From: Brachionus plicatilis
Lineage: Eukaryota; Rotifera; Eurotatoria; Ploima; Brachionidae
DNA: 64,000 bases
Assembly: GCA_010279815.1 (NCBI GenBank)
Contig: QEOQ01000704.1
Location: 242,733-306,732 of the forward strand
Direction of reading: 5' to 3'
Of this stretch, positions 20,255-32,522 are shown in pieces; positions within the stretch are counted from its first letter, which is position 1; each line of letters begins with the position of its first letter. A program made the position numbers and the translations under genes. The notes beneath the pieces were generated by a model, which was not told the origin of the DNA, did not search any database, and saw only the letters and a program-made list of their open reading frames with translations.

Positions 20255-20925
20255 GCATTACAAAATGGTTGAAGTCGAAAACCGGAATTTTTTCGGATTT
20301 CATCATAAGCCAATTATAACAAAACAGGATTGGACAGATGCTTATAAATGGCAACGACTAGAAAAACGGGTTTTGAGAAAAGACAGAAAATATTAGATTC
20401 CATCAAAAGAGCGAATAATAATGGATGAATTTGAAGCAAAACGTTACGCTATCCAAAGTTTTGAAACAATATTTGGATGATTTTATTGATTTTATAAGTT
20501 CATTTCATGTTGTTAATATCAACCAAGAAGAATGGGAGTTGAGCACATGTAATTGTAGTAGGTGGTTTAAAAACTACAAATTTGATCATTTGATTGCAAT
20601 AAAATTGCAACTAAGTAATTACTTTAGTTCTTAACTTTTTTATTGTTAATCTTTCTAATTATTTTTATTTTCAGAACTTTGCAACTTCAGAAAAATTGCA
20701 ATGAACGCTCTACTTGAAAGAAAACGTCTAGCAGGTCGTAATAAAGTAACAATAAAAGCATTATAAACAACACAGAAAATTGAAACTTAAGCAATCATAG
20801 ACATATTGGAGAGTCTGAAACAGATGAGAAAGTCGAGCAGCCATTAGCCAAAAATGGTTGATTGGAAAACACAGTAATAAAGAAAAAACGAGGCTGACCA
20901 TTCCAAAAAAAAAAAAAAAAAGATT
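20255..20925 (+). pseudogene. Second MULE transposase copy (C-terminal part)
   Basis: Matches the 3' third of the 9.4-11.3 kb copy: ITKQDWTDAYKWQRLEKRVL, the NINQEEWELSTCNCSRWFKN SWIM start, an intron near 20612-20672, and a decayed AT-hook tail. Unlike the first copy it has no stop just before the SWIM Cys pair, but the last SWIM Cys is changed (KFDHLI). Many stops and frameshifts. Confidence 0.75.
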
Positions 20926-20939
20926 ATTTATTTGACTTA

Positions 20940-22190
20940 TTTATTTATTCAAATTAGTATTTTTTTGTCATTAAAAAATATATTTTGTTATAATTTTATT
21001 TTTTGTTCAATTTATTTAATTAGTACTATATATTTCTATAAAAAAGTAATAAATAAATAATTTTGTTCAAAATTCAGTAATTTAGTTTTTTTTTTGCATA
21101 AAAATAAACTAATTTTGATAATATAATATTAATAAATAAATAAGAATTTTAATAAATAAATAAGACAAATAAATAATTTATTTTTTTTTGTTTTTTGATC
21201 GGAATGGTCAGCCTCTTTTTTTCTTTAATACTGTCTTTATTACCTAGTAATTATATGCCATTTTATTGTAGATTACAATTATAATTTCAATACTTTTTTT
21301 CTACATTTTCATAAAATAATTTGGAAAATTTTCTCTTGCAAAATATAGTGGTCTTTGCTAAATATAGTTGTCTTGGCTAAAGTAAAAAGTTCAGTTTTCT
21401 AAATAGGAAAAGACGAAGACATATTTCTAAAAAAACAATTCCATCAGGTCATCTTTACTTTTCCAATTCATTTTTGTTCAATTAAATTTTTTAAAATATT
21501 AATGTTCATTAAATTTTTGTTTAATATATTTGAAATTTAAATTATTTCAGTCATTTTTGGAAGGGTACTATTTTTAAAATAGAAATCTGAATCTTTTTAT
21601 TTCATCGTTATATATTATTTCTAGCTTCTCATTGATCTGATAAAACCTTAAATCTAATTCTTTATCAATTAATTATTTTACTTCAACATTTTCTCGCGTT
21701 TAATTATTCAAAGATTTTATATTTTTTCATTTAATTAATTTTTTTTTTCCTAATTTTTTTTTTCTTTTCTCCTAATGGGGAGATTTTAATGTTTTAAGTT
21801 TATATTGATATCAAAGAATCGAACGATTTCGACAATGGGAACTTTGTTTTGTCATTTATTTTTTTATCACGATTAATCGATCTTTGATTAATCTCATAGG
21901 GAAAAAATATTAATAAGGTAATTATTTAATATTTGACAAGCACATATTCTTTTTGGTAGAAAATTATAATGGTCAATGTGGTTTGATTCAAGATAATTAT
22001 TCGAACCACGATTCAAGATTGTGAGTCAGATATTTAATTTAGAAGAACATTTAAATAAAAATGAATTTTTTAAAGACTCCCGCTAATTTTCCAGATATGA
22101 ATATGATTGAAATTTTATGCCATGATTTGAAAGAGCATTTAAGAAAGCATCAATGTCGAAACCAACAAAAACTATACAAAAAAATAAGAT
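20940..22190. other. Gene-free stretch with inverted MULE tail
   Basis: 21184-21245 is an inverted copy of the MULE AT-hook end at 20870-20930. Nothing else recognised up to the Tc1 element. Confidence 0.5.
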
Positions 22191-22445
22191 AGTATAGTAT
22201 GTCACAAAAAGTTAGAATCAAACTTTTTTTTTAATTGGATTGTTTTATTTTTCGATGAATCTGTCATCAAAGAAAATAAAAATCCAGATTTTTTTTAATT
22301 CTTTATTTTATATTGTTTCAAATATCGGAAAAATACAAATTAAAGGAAAACAAAAAAAAATCCCCAAAAAAAATTCCAAAATACAATTATTATTTTTATC
22401 TAACCGAAAAAAAATATGGCACAAAAAGTTAGAATCAAAATTATT

Positions 22446-23464
22446 TTAAGCTTTAAAATGACCGCCTTTTGCTTTTGTGCAAGCGTCGACCCGTTTTTTC
22501 ATCGAAGAAATCAAATTTTTACAGATTTCAGTCGGAATTTTCAACCATTCTTCATGGAGCATTTGCTTTAAATGGTCCACTGAAGTTATCCTATAATTGA
22601 GCAATTTGTGGTCAATATATTCCCATAAATTTTCAATTGGATTGAGATCAGGTGATCTTGGATACATGGAAGAACCGTAAAATTATGCTCTCTAAACCAA
22701 TTTTTTACCGAGTTGGCAGTATGTGCAGATGCGCCGTCCTGTTTGAAAATCCACTCTTGGTCATCATCGATTAAAAGCTGTGCCGATGGGATTAGGTTGT
22801 TTTCAAGTGTGTCCATGTAAATATATTTATTTATTATCCCGGTGTAAATGGAGCAACAACCCACTCCTTCGTAAAACATACATTCCCATATACTGACTGA
22901 GCCTCCGCCCTTCTTTACTCTTGGGACACAAAACTTCGGGTGATATCTTTCATTTTTGAATGTTTTGACAAATACTCTAGATTTCCTATTCCTATTTTAT
23001 TACAAAGTTCGACTCGTCACTAAAAATAACTTAAGCCCAATCTTTGTCGGTCAAATTAAGTCTTTGCTCTTTGTTCTATCGCTGACAGTTAGAAGCGGCT
23101 TTTTAACTGCGGAATAAGACTCAATACCTTTCTTTGCAAGAACTCTTCGGACCGTTTCTCTACTTATCTTATGTTCTTTGAATTTCGAATTAGAGTCTGC
23201 TGCGATTTGTCTATAGCTCGTTGTATGGTCTTTTCGGACTAATCTAAAAATATACGATACATCACGATTAGATAGTTTTTGACTTCTCCCGCAGTTTTCA
23301 AAGTTGTTCACTCTAGAAGTCGCTTGGAAATTTCGCTTGGTTGTATTTACGCATTTTTGTGAAACTCCAACTAACACAGCTATTTCTCTTTCAGTCTTTG
23401 TCCGATCTTTCAGAAGACCTAAAATTTGCCATCTTTGTTGGTCGCTGACATTTTTTTGGCCCAT
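22446..23464 (-). pseudogene. Tc1/mariner DD34E-type transposase, frameshifted
   Basis: N-terminal part (23051-23464, 137 codons) is a paired-like helix-turn-helix domain: QQRWQILGLLKDRTKTEREI, the GRSQKLSNRD hinge and SRETVRRVLAKKGI. The catalytic part is split: FSDESNF (first Asp, about 23010), FKQDGASAHTA (second Asp, about 22740), and SPDLNPIENLWEYI (Glu, about 22640). Stops and at least two frameshifts lie between 22660 and 23050, so it is inactive. Confidence 0.85.
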
Positions 23465-23517
23465 TTTTCTCTATTTTTGGCAAATTTTTGGTAGTCTTTT
23501 TTGATGGGATCAAGTAG

Positions 23518-25215
23518 TAATTATTTATTTATTTATTTTTATTTATTTGTATATCTGTACCGAGCTAAAGCTNNNNNNNNNNNNNNNNNNNNNNNNNNNN
23601 NNNNNNNNNNNNNNNNNNNNNNNNNNNNNNNNNNNNNNNNNNNNNNNNNNNNNNNNNNNNNNNNNNNNNNNNNNNNNNNNNNNNNNNNNNNNNNNNNNNN
23701 NNNNNNNNNNNNNNNNNNNNNNNNNNNNNNNNNNNNNNNNNNNNNNNNNNNNNNNNNNNNNNNNNNNNNNNNNNNNNNNNNNNNNNNNNNNNNNNNNNNN
23801 NNNNNNNNNNNNNNNNNNNNNNNNNNNNNNNNNNNNNNNNNNNNNNNNNNNNNNNNNNNNNNNNNNNNNNNNNNNNNNNNNNNNNNNNNNNNNNNNNNNN
23901 NNNNNNNNNNNNNNNNNNNNNNNNNNNNNNNNNNNNNNNNNNNNNNNNNNNNNNNNNNNNNNNNNNNNNNNNNNNNNNNNNNNNNNNNNNNNNNNNNNNN
24001 NNNNNNNNNNNNNNNNNNNNNNNNNNNNNNNNNNNNNNNNNNNNNNNNNNNNNNNNNNNNNNNNNNNNNNNNNNNNNNNNNNNNNNNNNNNNNNNNNNNN
24101 NNNNNNNNNNNNNNNNNNNNNNNNNNNNNNNNNNNNNNNNNNNNNNNNNNNNNNNNNNNNNNNNNNNNNNNNNNNNNNNNNNNNNNNNNNNNNNNNNNNN
24201 NNNNNNNNNNNNNNNNNNNNNNNNNNNNNNNNNNNNNNNNNNNNNNNNNNNNNNNNNNNNNNNNNNNNNNNNNNNNNNNNNNNNNNNNNNNNNNNNNNNN
24301 NNNNNNNNNNNNNNNNNNNNNNNNNNNNNNNNNNNNNNNNNNNNNNNNNNNNNNNNNNNNNNNNNNNNNNNNNNNNNNNNNNNNNNNNNNNNNNNNNNNN
24401 NNNNNNNNNNNNNNNNNNNNNNNNNNNNNNNNNNNNNNNNNNNNNNNNNNNNNNNNNNNNNNNNNNNNNNNNNNNNNNNNNNNNNNNNNNNNNNNNNNNN
24501 NNNNNNNNNNNNNNNNNNNNNNNNNNNNNNNNNNNNNNNNNNNNNNNNNNNNNNNNNNNNNNNNNGATAAGTAATTTATACTCATTTTCAATTTATATTT
24601 ATATGACTCAATTATTTTTTAAATTAATTAATTAAAATTTTTCTTCTAATTATTTCTTATTTATCTTAGTTTCTTATAATATTCTTCTTATTTAATTCAA
24701 GGATAAATTTTTTTTAAAATTAATCGCCAATCCGATTTGACATTCAATTTATTTTTTAATTGGTTTGACAATTTTACGATGACTATTTTGTTTTTTTTTC
24801 CTATGACAATTTTTTATGACAATTTTGCACTGCACTGATACTGACAATTTTAACCCTAACCGTATCATATCTTAGTTTTAGTATAGAACGAACTGCTGAA
24901 TTTTGGATTACTTCTAATCTTTTGATATTAGTTTCTGAAAGAGAGTTAAGACAAGGAAAAGAATAATCTAGAATAGATCCAATCAAAGACTTATAAAGGT
25001 TTCCTTAAGTGTTTAAGTCAAGGCCCCATTTTTTATTCGACAAGATTTTTATTAAATTTAGCCTTGAATTGCAACGTTCTTTAATTTCTTCTATCATTGA
25101 AGAAAAGGTTAATTTAGAATCAAATCTAATACCTAGGAACTTTCTTTCTTTTAAGTTTTCGATTCTATTCCCACAAATCCTTAAATTAAACACAGAACTT
25201 TCCTTATTTTTTTAA
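23518..25215 (-). mobile_element. Nested LINE fragment inside the Tc1 element
   Basis: At 24801-25193 one minus-strand frame, broken by a single TAA at 25005, reads ERKFLGIRFDSKLTF, then NLYKSLIGSILDYSFPCLNS and NIKRLEVIQNSAVRSILKLR: the end of a Jockey/CR1-like RT. The (TTTA)n run at 23518-23550 is an A-rich LINE tail on this strand. The middle is hidden by the assembly gap. Confidence 0.7.
23573..24565. other. Assembly gap (993 N)
   Basis: Unknown bases; no claim is made for it. Confidence 1.
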
Positions 25216-25581
25216 TAAGCTAATTGTCTCAATTTATGTCAAGCATGGTCTCAAAATAAAGATAATCAAGTCTTTTAGCATATTCGGTAAAAAATCAATC
25301 AAAACATCGGATATCAAATTTTTATTTTGATTAAAAAGCTTGATTCTAACTTTTTGCGCCAAACCTTTTTTCTACAAAAGATAGTTACATATTATTGAAG
25401 TTAATTAATAAAGAGACTTTTGTTTTTAAGCTAAAGTGTTATAATTTATTCGAGAGGAGAAAAAATGAGCTTTAATTAGATATCTACAAGCATAAAAAAT
25501 TTTGATTTAACGATAATTTTAATTATAAAAGATAATTTTTTTAAATTTTACAGTTTGATTCTAACTTTTTGTGACATACTG

Positions 25582-26032
25582 TATAAGAAAAAATTGCGTG
25601 ACCAAAAATGCCAAAATTAAATCAATTACAAAAAAATATTCTAAGAATTATAAAAGAAAGTAAAGGAAATTTGACTTATCTTTAAAAATATTTTTTTTAA
25701 ATTTCAAAAAAAAATAAACCAATAAAAAAATAAAAATATTTTAAAAATAAGTTAAAACATTAGAAATTACTTCTTCAAAACAAGTAATGTTGAGTATATT
25801 TAGTGAATTAAAATTAATATTTTTCGGAACAGTTACTTTTAAAAGAAAATATATGATTAAAATCTATACAAAAATTTAAACTTTAATATTCAATATAATT
25901 TTTGAAAAAATTGAAATAAAAATTACTAGAAAAAGATAAAGAATAGATAAAGAATTGAAAAAGGAAAAAAAAAACTTTCTTGATTTAAAAATATAAAAAT
26001 CTATAATTTGCTTTATTTAGAAATGAATGAGT
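25582..26032. other. Gene-free AT-rich stretch
   Basis: Right flank of the Tc1 element and left flank of unit 3; similarity to unit 2 begins only at about 25985. Confidence 0.4.
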
Positions 26033-26048
26033 GGCCTTGAAGAAGGCC
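26033..26048 (-). terminator. Histone 3' stem-loop, H2B unit 3
   Basis: GGCCTTCTTCAAGGCC on the gene strand; here the preceding C-run is changed to CCTCC. Confidence 0.9.
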
Positions 26049-26086
26049 GGAGGTTAATGTTTGTTTTGTTTATGGATTAAGAGATT

Positions 26087-26464
26087 TTATTTTGAACTTG
26101 TGTATTTGGTGACAGCTTTTGTGCCTTCACTAACAGCATGCTTTGCCAACTCACCAGGTAACAACAATCTGACAGATGTTTGAATTTCGCGACTTGAAAT
26201 AGTCGATTTTCCATTGTGAGTGGACAATTTGGACGCTTCGGTGGCTATTCTCTCAAAAATGTCATTAACAAACGAATTCATTATGCTCATTGCTTTGCTT
26301 GAGACACCAGTGTCCGGATGAACTTGTTTAAGCACTTTGTAAATGTAAATCGAATATGTTTCCTTCCTCTTTTTCTTTCGTTTTCCTTCTCCTTTGGCAC
26401 CTTTGCTTGGTTTTACTGCTTTTTTGGCTCCTTTGCTCGGCGTCTTTGGTGTTTTGGGTGGCAT
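26087..26464 (-). CDS. Histone H2B (unit 3)
   Basis: 125 residues, same protein as the other four copies. As in unit 2 there is an extra in-frame upstream ATG (26488) that is not used in this call. Part of the 3.7-kb block that is almost the same as unit 2. Confidence 0.97.
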   Translation of the reverse strand: MPPKTPKTPSKGAKKAVKPSKGAKGEGKRKKKRKETYSIYIYKVLKQVHPDTGVSSKAMSIMNSFVNDIFERIATEASKLSTHNGKSTISSREIQTSVRLLLPGELAKHAVSEGTKAVTKYTSSK

Positions 26465-26768
26465 TTTCTTCTTCTCTCTCTTGATCACTTTTCAACTTTT
26501 TATTCTTTAAAACATACGGACTGAAGAGGAATTAAATAGACCTTTTTAGTAAAGATCTAATTATGATTTTTTATATAAATATATATTTTTTTGGCCAACA
26601 AAAAATATACAATTTTATTATTAGAAAAATAAAATGTACATTTTTTGAAACTCCACCTTTGTTTGACCCTCAAATTCACTTCATTTTGGATACAAATAGA
26701 CAAAATTTTTTTTTAAGAAATTATTTATTAGATATTAAAAATAAAACTAAAATTATTTAAAGGTGAAA
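26465..26768. promoter_or_regulatory. Divergent H2A/H2B promoter, unit 3
   Basis: 304 bp, differing from unit 2 by a few bases; same TATATAAATATATA, TTGGCCAAC and CCACCTTTGTTTGAC blocks. Confidence 0.7.
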
Positions 26769-27170
26769 ATGTCCGGTAGAGGTAAAGGAGGCAAAGTAAG
26801 AGCAAAAGGCAAAACACGTTCAAGCAGAGCTGGTCTTCAATTTCCAGTGGGTCGAATTCATAGATTGCTGCGAAAGGGACATTATGCAGAGAGAGTGGGT
26901 GCTGGTGCCCCTGTCTATTTGGCTGCAGTGTTGGAGTATTTGAGTGCTGAAATTCTTGAATTGGCAGGCAATGCTGCACGAGATAACAAAAAGACAAGAA
27001 TCATACCGCGTCATTTGCAATTAGCCATTAGAAATGATGAAGAGTTGAATAAGCTTTTGTCAGGTGTCACAATTGCTCAGGGAGGTGTCTTGCCAAACAT
27101 TCAATCGATTCTTTTGCCCAAAAAGACAGACGATGCAGTTCAGACCAAAGGTTCAAAATCAGATGATTAA
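26769..27170 (+). CDS. Histone H2A (unit 3)
   Basis: 133 residues, identical to unit 2 including Gln125. The preceding ATG at 26763 (MKMSGRG) is again ignored. Confidence 0.97.
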   Translation: MSGRGKGGKVRAKGKTRSSRAGLQFPVGRIHRLLRKGHYAERVGAGAPVYLAAVLEYLSAEILELAGNAARDNKKTRIIPRHLQLAIRNDEELNKLLSGVTIAQGGVLPNIQSILLPKKTDDAVQTKGSKSDD

Positions 27171-27204
27171 ATTTACTTGATTTAAAATTAAAACAAAAAC
27201 CCCC

Positions 27205-27220
27205 GGCCTTTTTAAAGGCC
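27205..27220 (+). terminator. Histone 3' stem-loop, H2A unit 3
   Basis: GGCCTTTTTAAAGGCC, loop TTTA, then AATAAAGC. Confidence 0.9.
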
Positions 27221-27700
27221 ATTTAAATATTCAAAAAATAAAGCAAAATATTCTTTATTAATTTATTTTAATGATAAAATAATCAAAAAATTTGACAACA
27301 CTGAATTAATAAAAAAACTTGACAAATTTTATCATAAAAAGAATGATTCATCGTCATTGTAACAGAGGTGGGCAATTTTTCTTTTTGAACAAAAGTCATA
27401 AAATTTTTTATTTTTGTATTGAAAGATTATTATGAAATTTCACAATGCCTAAAAAAACTATTTTATTTAAATATATAAAAAACTTTTTCAGTGTATAAGA
27501 AATGTATTTTAATTTGAAAAAAACTTAAATATCTAAAATTGAGTTGTTAACTCAAATTTTAGCGAATTTTGGTAAAAAAGTCAAAAACAAAATATTAAAA
27601 ACGCCAGGACTTTTAACTGTAACTACTTAATCTGGATCGACTAAAAAATGTTCTGTAAATTGTACATCCTATGTACCACCACTTAAAGTTGAGTTGAATT

Positions 27701-28214
27701 GGCAACTTGAAGTTCATGATCATAATCAAATGATCAAAATTTAATTGATTCAAATCTTAATAAAAATGATGAAATAAGATTTGTTTAAAGTTTTTTTAAA
27801 TTAAACATAAGATGTTTATTATTTTAATTTAAAAAAAAACAATCCTTTTTTTCTAATTGACCTTTAATTGATTCTTCTAAAATCTTTATTTGAAAATTTT
27901 AAAGACAAATTTAAAATCGACATTAATGTATCCAAATTATGACTTTAAGTGATATTTTAATATTAATTAAAATATATTACGGCGAAACAAAGTTAAATTT
28001 TGTATTGCAAAATTTCAAAATATTGATTAAGAATTTTTTTGACTTCAGATAAAAATTCATATAATTTTCTATCTAATTATAGATTAAACAAATAATGTTT
28101 AATAAAGTATAGTCATTTATTATTAAAAAATTGATACAAATTACCATTTTATTTGAATCAAAAACTAAAAATTTTGATTTGAAATTTACAATTGATCATG
28201 AACTTCAATTTGCC
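27701..28214. mobile_element. MITE with 9-bp TSD (MULE-like), unit 3
   Basis: Same 514 bp, same ends and same AGTTGAATT duplication (27692-27700, 28215-28223) as 13650-14163. Confidence 0.85.
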
Positions 28215-28835
28215 AGTTGAATTTTTAATTTATAATATCCCAAATTTACAATATTCTGAGTTTTGCAGATTTATTGCAGAGTTTTGCAGAATCAGTTTAT
28301 TGGTGGTACAAAGGATGTATCAGTTGCTTCAATTTACAGGACATGTTTTTGTCCTTCAGAACTTAAGCTTTGGCACTTTAAATATTTTTTTTTTGGATTT
28401 TTGTACCAAAATTCACAATGCCGCATTTTGCAGAGAGATTTAATCAAATACCGTTTAAAGGCTTTTAACAAAATACTATTTGATCTGATTTTTCTGATCC
28501 TAAATTTCAAGATGTCATTAATTTTCAATTATATTGCAGAATTCCGCAGAATATACTGAAATTTCACAATGCCTTCAAATTAACCACAATCACTCAAAAA
28601 TAAAATTAGCAACCTTTTTTAATTAGGATTTTTAATGGGTGAGGGCTAGGTTAAAATATTCAAATTGAATTTTTACTTTTTTTGAAATAAACTGTGATAT
28701 TTTGAATTGTTTTTTTTTTTAATTGTTTTAAGGATATAATACTCATTAAACAACAGAATACAGAATTATTAAGCTTTTATTTTTTTAATTTACAAAAAGG
28801 ACCAAATGATTTCATCATATTTTAAATAAAGTAGT

Positions 28836-28920
28836 ACCGGGCCGCAGCGATTCACATTAAGTCCAGTTTGTAGCGTTCAATGCGGCCATGATAGCGGACA
28901 CTTGCACTTCTATCCGAGGG
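28836..28920 (+). other. GC-rich double-hairpin element in spacer of unit 3
   Basis: As in unit 2, but the second stem has TATCCG for TGTCCG, one mismatch. Confidence 0.5.
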
Positions 28921-29135
28921 TAATGAGAAGAATTATAATTGAGAATTTGAAAATTTTACATTTTAAAATTTAATATCAAACAAAAGATGAAAGCATTTTC
29001 TTGTTAACAGAAATTTAAATGGCTATGATAATCAAAGTTAAAGTTCAAATTATAACAAAGCATGTTTATCTTTTTAATAAAATATATTCATAATATTTTC
29101 GTTATAAATTTGTTATAAACAAGGAAATAAAATAA

Positions 29136-29708
<573 letters not shown>

Positions 29709-29760
29709 ATAACTAGATTGTCAATTAACATTGTACACATTTATAAATATTTAAACCCCC

Positions 29761-29776
29761 GGTCTTTTTCAAGACC
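29761..29776 (+). terminator. Histone 3' stem-loop, H3 unit 3
   Basis: GGTCTTTTTCAAGACC, 52 bases after the stop (24 in unit 2), then AATAAAGC. Confidence 0.9.
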
Positions 29777-30159
29777 TAACACCTTTTAAAAAATAAAGCA
29801 TAAAAAATTTTTCAAGTTCTTAGGTAAAATGAACTTCTATTTTTGACTTAACTAATTTAAATTTTATTTTTTATTTAATTAAAATAAAACTTCTCTTTTA
29901 TCTATTGTATAGTTAAGCAAAGTATTTTTATGTATTTTCTACTTTTACTCTGCTTTTTTTTAGAAAAATTTTAATAAAAAAATATTAAATCATTTAATTA
30001 AGCTGGTAAATTATCAAAATACCAGTTTTTTAAATAAATGTATCAAAATGACTTAATCAATATAACGAATATCAAAATAAAAGTATCAAAACATCTTTAT
30101 TTAAATGACATTAAATAAAAAGTTAAAAGTTTATTCAATAAAATCAGCAAGCCAGTTTT

Positions 30160-30250
30160 TTTTAAAACTATTCAATTTCAAGGTTAATCAACAGGGTAGT
30201 GCCCTTATCGTAATCGACTGATTAACACTTCATTTATTTAATACAAATAA
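30160..30250 (-). repeat. Short dispersed repeat, partner at 51485-51575
   Basis: On the minus strand CAGTCGATTACGATAAGGG and TGTTGATTAACCTTGAAATT; the plus strand at about 51510-51562 has the same with few changes. Origin unknown. Confidence 0.6.
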
Positions 30251-30289
30251 AATTTTTTAATATTTAAAATTAAGATTATCAAACAAATC

Positions 30290-30813
30290 GTGGAAATTAA
30301 ATACTCAAATTTTAGTCCATATTTACTTAGCGTTAGTTATGTCAATCTTCGACTACTCTGCCATCATAATCCAGAATAACGCCTTCAGATCCATTTTTAA
30401 ATCACCAGAATTACCAATCTAAACGATTTAGCAAAAGTCAAAGATTTAAGCATCTATCTCTCAGAAATATTCAAAATGCGTTAATAAACTAGAACCCTAT
30501 TATATTAGGCTCATTCGATGAATACATACGATCAGCCAACGCCAGAAACCTGTCCCTCAAAACGTTATTTTCCGACTTCATAGATAAATTTTTTAGTTCA
30601 ATTCAAGCGTCATAAATGGACAAATCTTTTTTTAGTTTTTATTCAATTTCGTCTTATTTTACTATATTTTTTTTATTATAAGAGAAAAACTTAATCAATA
30701 CTTATTTTTTAAACATACTAACCTATTTATTATCTCTATTTGTTTATTAAATAAACTAAGCTAAAAACCTAAATGGTGAAACAGCCCAATTTAAAAAAAA
30801 AAAAAAAAAAAAA
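30290..30813 (+). mobile_element. 5'-truncated LINE with poly(A) tail
   Basis: Frame YLALVMSIFDYSAIIIQNNA, FRSIFKSPELPI, and later IRSANARNLSLKTLFSDFID KFF-type end mark the tail of a LINE RT; several stops. A 3' UTR with AATAAACTAAGC follows, then a 21-A tail at 30793-30813, which suggests a fairly recent insertion. Confidence 0.75.
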
Positions 30814-31618
30814 ATAAAAATTTAACTGAACTATTAGATAAAATATTTTAGAATTCGAAAATCTTTTTTACCGTAAAACTTTACAAAAAAATACTCAATG
30901 AGCTTTTAAAAAATTAATTGTAAACTAATTTTTTAATAAATAATTTTGGTCATAAAATATCTTTGATTAACAAAGAACCAAGCTATTTAATAACCCTAGA
31001 TTATTGTATTACTATTATATTATCATAATCAATTGAATAATTACATTGTTAATGAATTACTTATTTAAGGTAAAATTGTTATTTAATTTTATTAAATTAA
31101 AATTTTTAATTTTAAGCAGGACTAATAAATACTTATTTTCTCATCTGAATCAAAAATAATTTTGTTGTGAAAGAAAAACAAATGATCTTTTTTTTTTATA
31201 ATTTTTTTTAGATTTTTCAAAAATAAATTTTTGAGCTTTATAATAATAATAATATTAGTTTAATTTAAAACTTATTTTTAAAATCAAAAATTCTTAATTT
31301 CAAAAATTAATTATTTTAATTTGAAACGTTTGAGACAAAATTAAAATTTTTTTCTTTTGTTAACAACTTAGTAGCTTTTATGATTTTATGAGATTTTATC
31401 AAAAAATTGAATTTAAATACAATTAATTTTTTATAAATTGGTCAACTTCCGGTCCCTAGTACCAAAAGAGCACACAATTAGAAATTTTAAATCAAGTGTT
31501 TTTTAATGTAATTTTGGACGTTTAATTCAAATATCATGTTGGTTTTTTAAAAAAAATGAAAAATCTAAGTCCTCTAGGACTAATGTTGCATAAAAATTTC
31601 TTAAAATACATTAAAATA
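30814..31618. other. Gene-free AT-rich stretch
   Basis: Nothing recognised. Confidence 0.4.
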
Positions 31619-32267
31619 CCGTAGACTCGTGACCATTACTCTTGGAACAATGACAAAATTTGGGTTTATTCCATACGGAACTAATACCATCGAAACCATG
31701 TTATAAAATTTTTTTATTTTTTTTAATTAAACCCTCTTATGGAATTGAACCTTCAGACCAACCAAACCAAATCCCAAATTTCAATAGCCTCCAATATCGA
31801 AACTTGTTCAAATCAATTATCACCAAAGAAACGTGGTAGAAAAAAGTTACCTCGTAACGAAAATGGTAAAATTATTAGGCAAAATAAAAAATAAATGTTT
31901 TTATACAGTTTTTTAGCTATTAAATCGAATTTTTTAATTTTAAATTTAATTTTTATATTTAATTTTTAATCGAATTTAATTTTTACTCTTAGAATAAATA
32001 CAAAAATAAGAATAAAGTTTAATTTTTAATTTTTTTTAATTTCGAATTTAACTCTTCAATTTTTTAAGTTTACTGGAAAAAAAATTCGAAATTATTCTAA
32101 GAATAGAATCTAAGTTTTGCGCTTACTCTTAGTTTAAATTCAGACGTCAAGGTTTATTCTAAAAGAAAATAAAAAAATTTTATAACATGGTTTCGATGGT
32201 ATTACTTCCGTATGGAATAAACCCAAATTTTGACATTGTTCCAAGAGTAATGGTCACGAGTTTACTG
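31619..32267 (+). mobile_element. TA-flanked MITE carrying an AT-hook peptide (copy 1)
   Basis: About 85-base terminal inverted repeats beginning CCGTAGACTCGTGACCATTA, with TA at 31617-31618 and 32268-32269 (Tc1/mariner-type target). Second copy at 61197-62075. Confidence 0.85.
31739..31894 (+). CDS. Small AT-hook peptide frame inside a MITE
   Basis: 51 codons; ends SPKKRGRKKLPRNENGKIIR, with an AT-hook-like KRGRKK. The copy-2 MITE keeps the same C-terminal stretch (TPKKRGRKRLPRDENGKI). AT-hooks bind the minor groove of AT-rich DNA; whether this frame is expressed, or is a captured exon or a transposase tail, is unknown. Confidence 0.4.
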   Translation: MELNLQTNQTKSQISIASNIETCSNQLSPKKRGRKKLPRNENGKIIRQNKK

Positions 32268-32522
32268 TATGTAATAATACAATTTTATCAATTAAAGCAT
32301 TAAGAAAAATAAATAATTTTTTTAATAACCGATACTTTGTTAATAAAGGTTAATTTTAATGCCCAGGTTCATATTTTAAAAAGAAGTGTCCTTAAAACTG
32401 TCTTTTTTTCTAAAATCTTTTTATAACTTTAAACATTTAAATTTTTTTATTCTATTAAAATTACTCAAAATGTAACTTTTCACATTTATTTAACATTCTA
32501 TGTAACAAACAACAAAACATTA
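32268..32522. other. Intergenic, no gene
   Basis: A minus-strand AATAAA near 32485 may be the polyadenylation signal of the gene that follows. Confidence 0.4.

Larger units (their letters stand above)
22195..25581 (-). mobile_element. Tc1-like transposon with IR/DR ends, interrupted by a LINE
   Basis: Outer ends read AGTATGTCACAAAAAGTTAG (left, 22196 on) and its complement (right, to 25581), each beside TA (22193-22194 and 25582-25583). Inner copies of the core CACAAAAAGTTAGAATCAA lie at 22418-22440 and, inverted, 25339-25360, about 210-220 bases inside each end. This is the IR/DR arrangement known from Sleeping Beauty-type Tc1 elements. The transposase (22446-23464) and a nested LINE (about 23518-25215) sit inside. 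Confidence 0.85.

Noticed and set aside
23501..24635. Long reading frames through 23573-24565
   Set aside because: They consist of N codons in the assembly gap.
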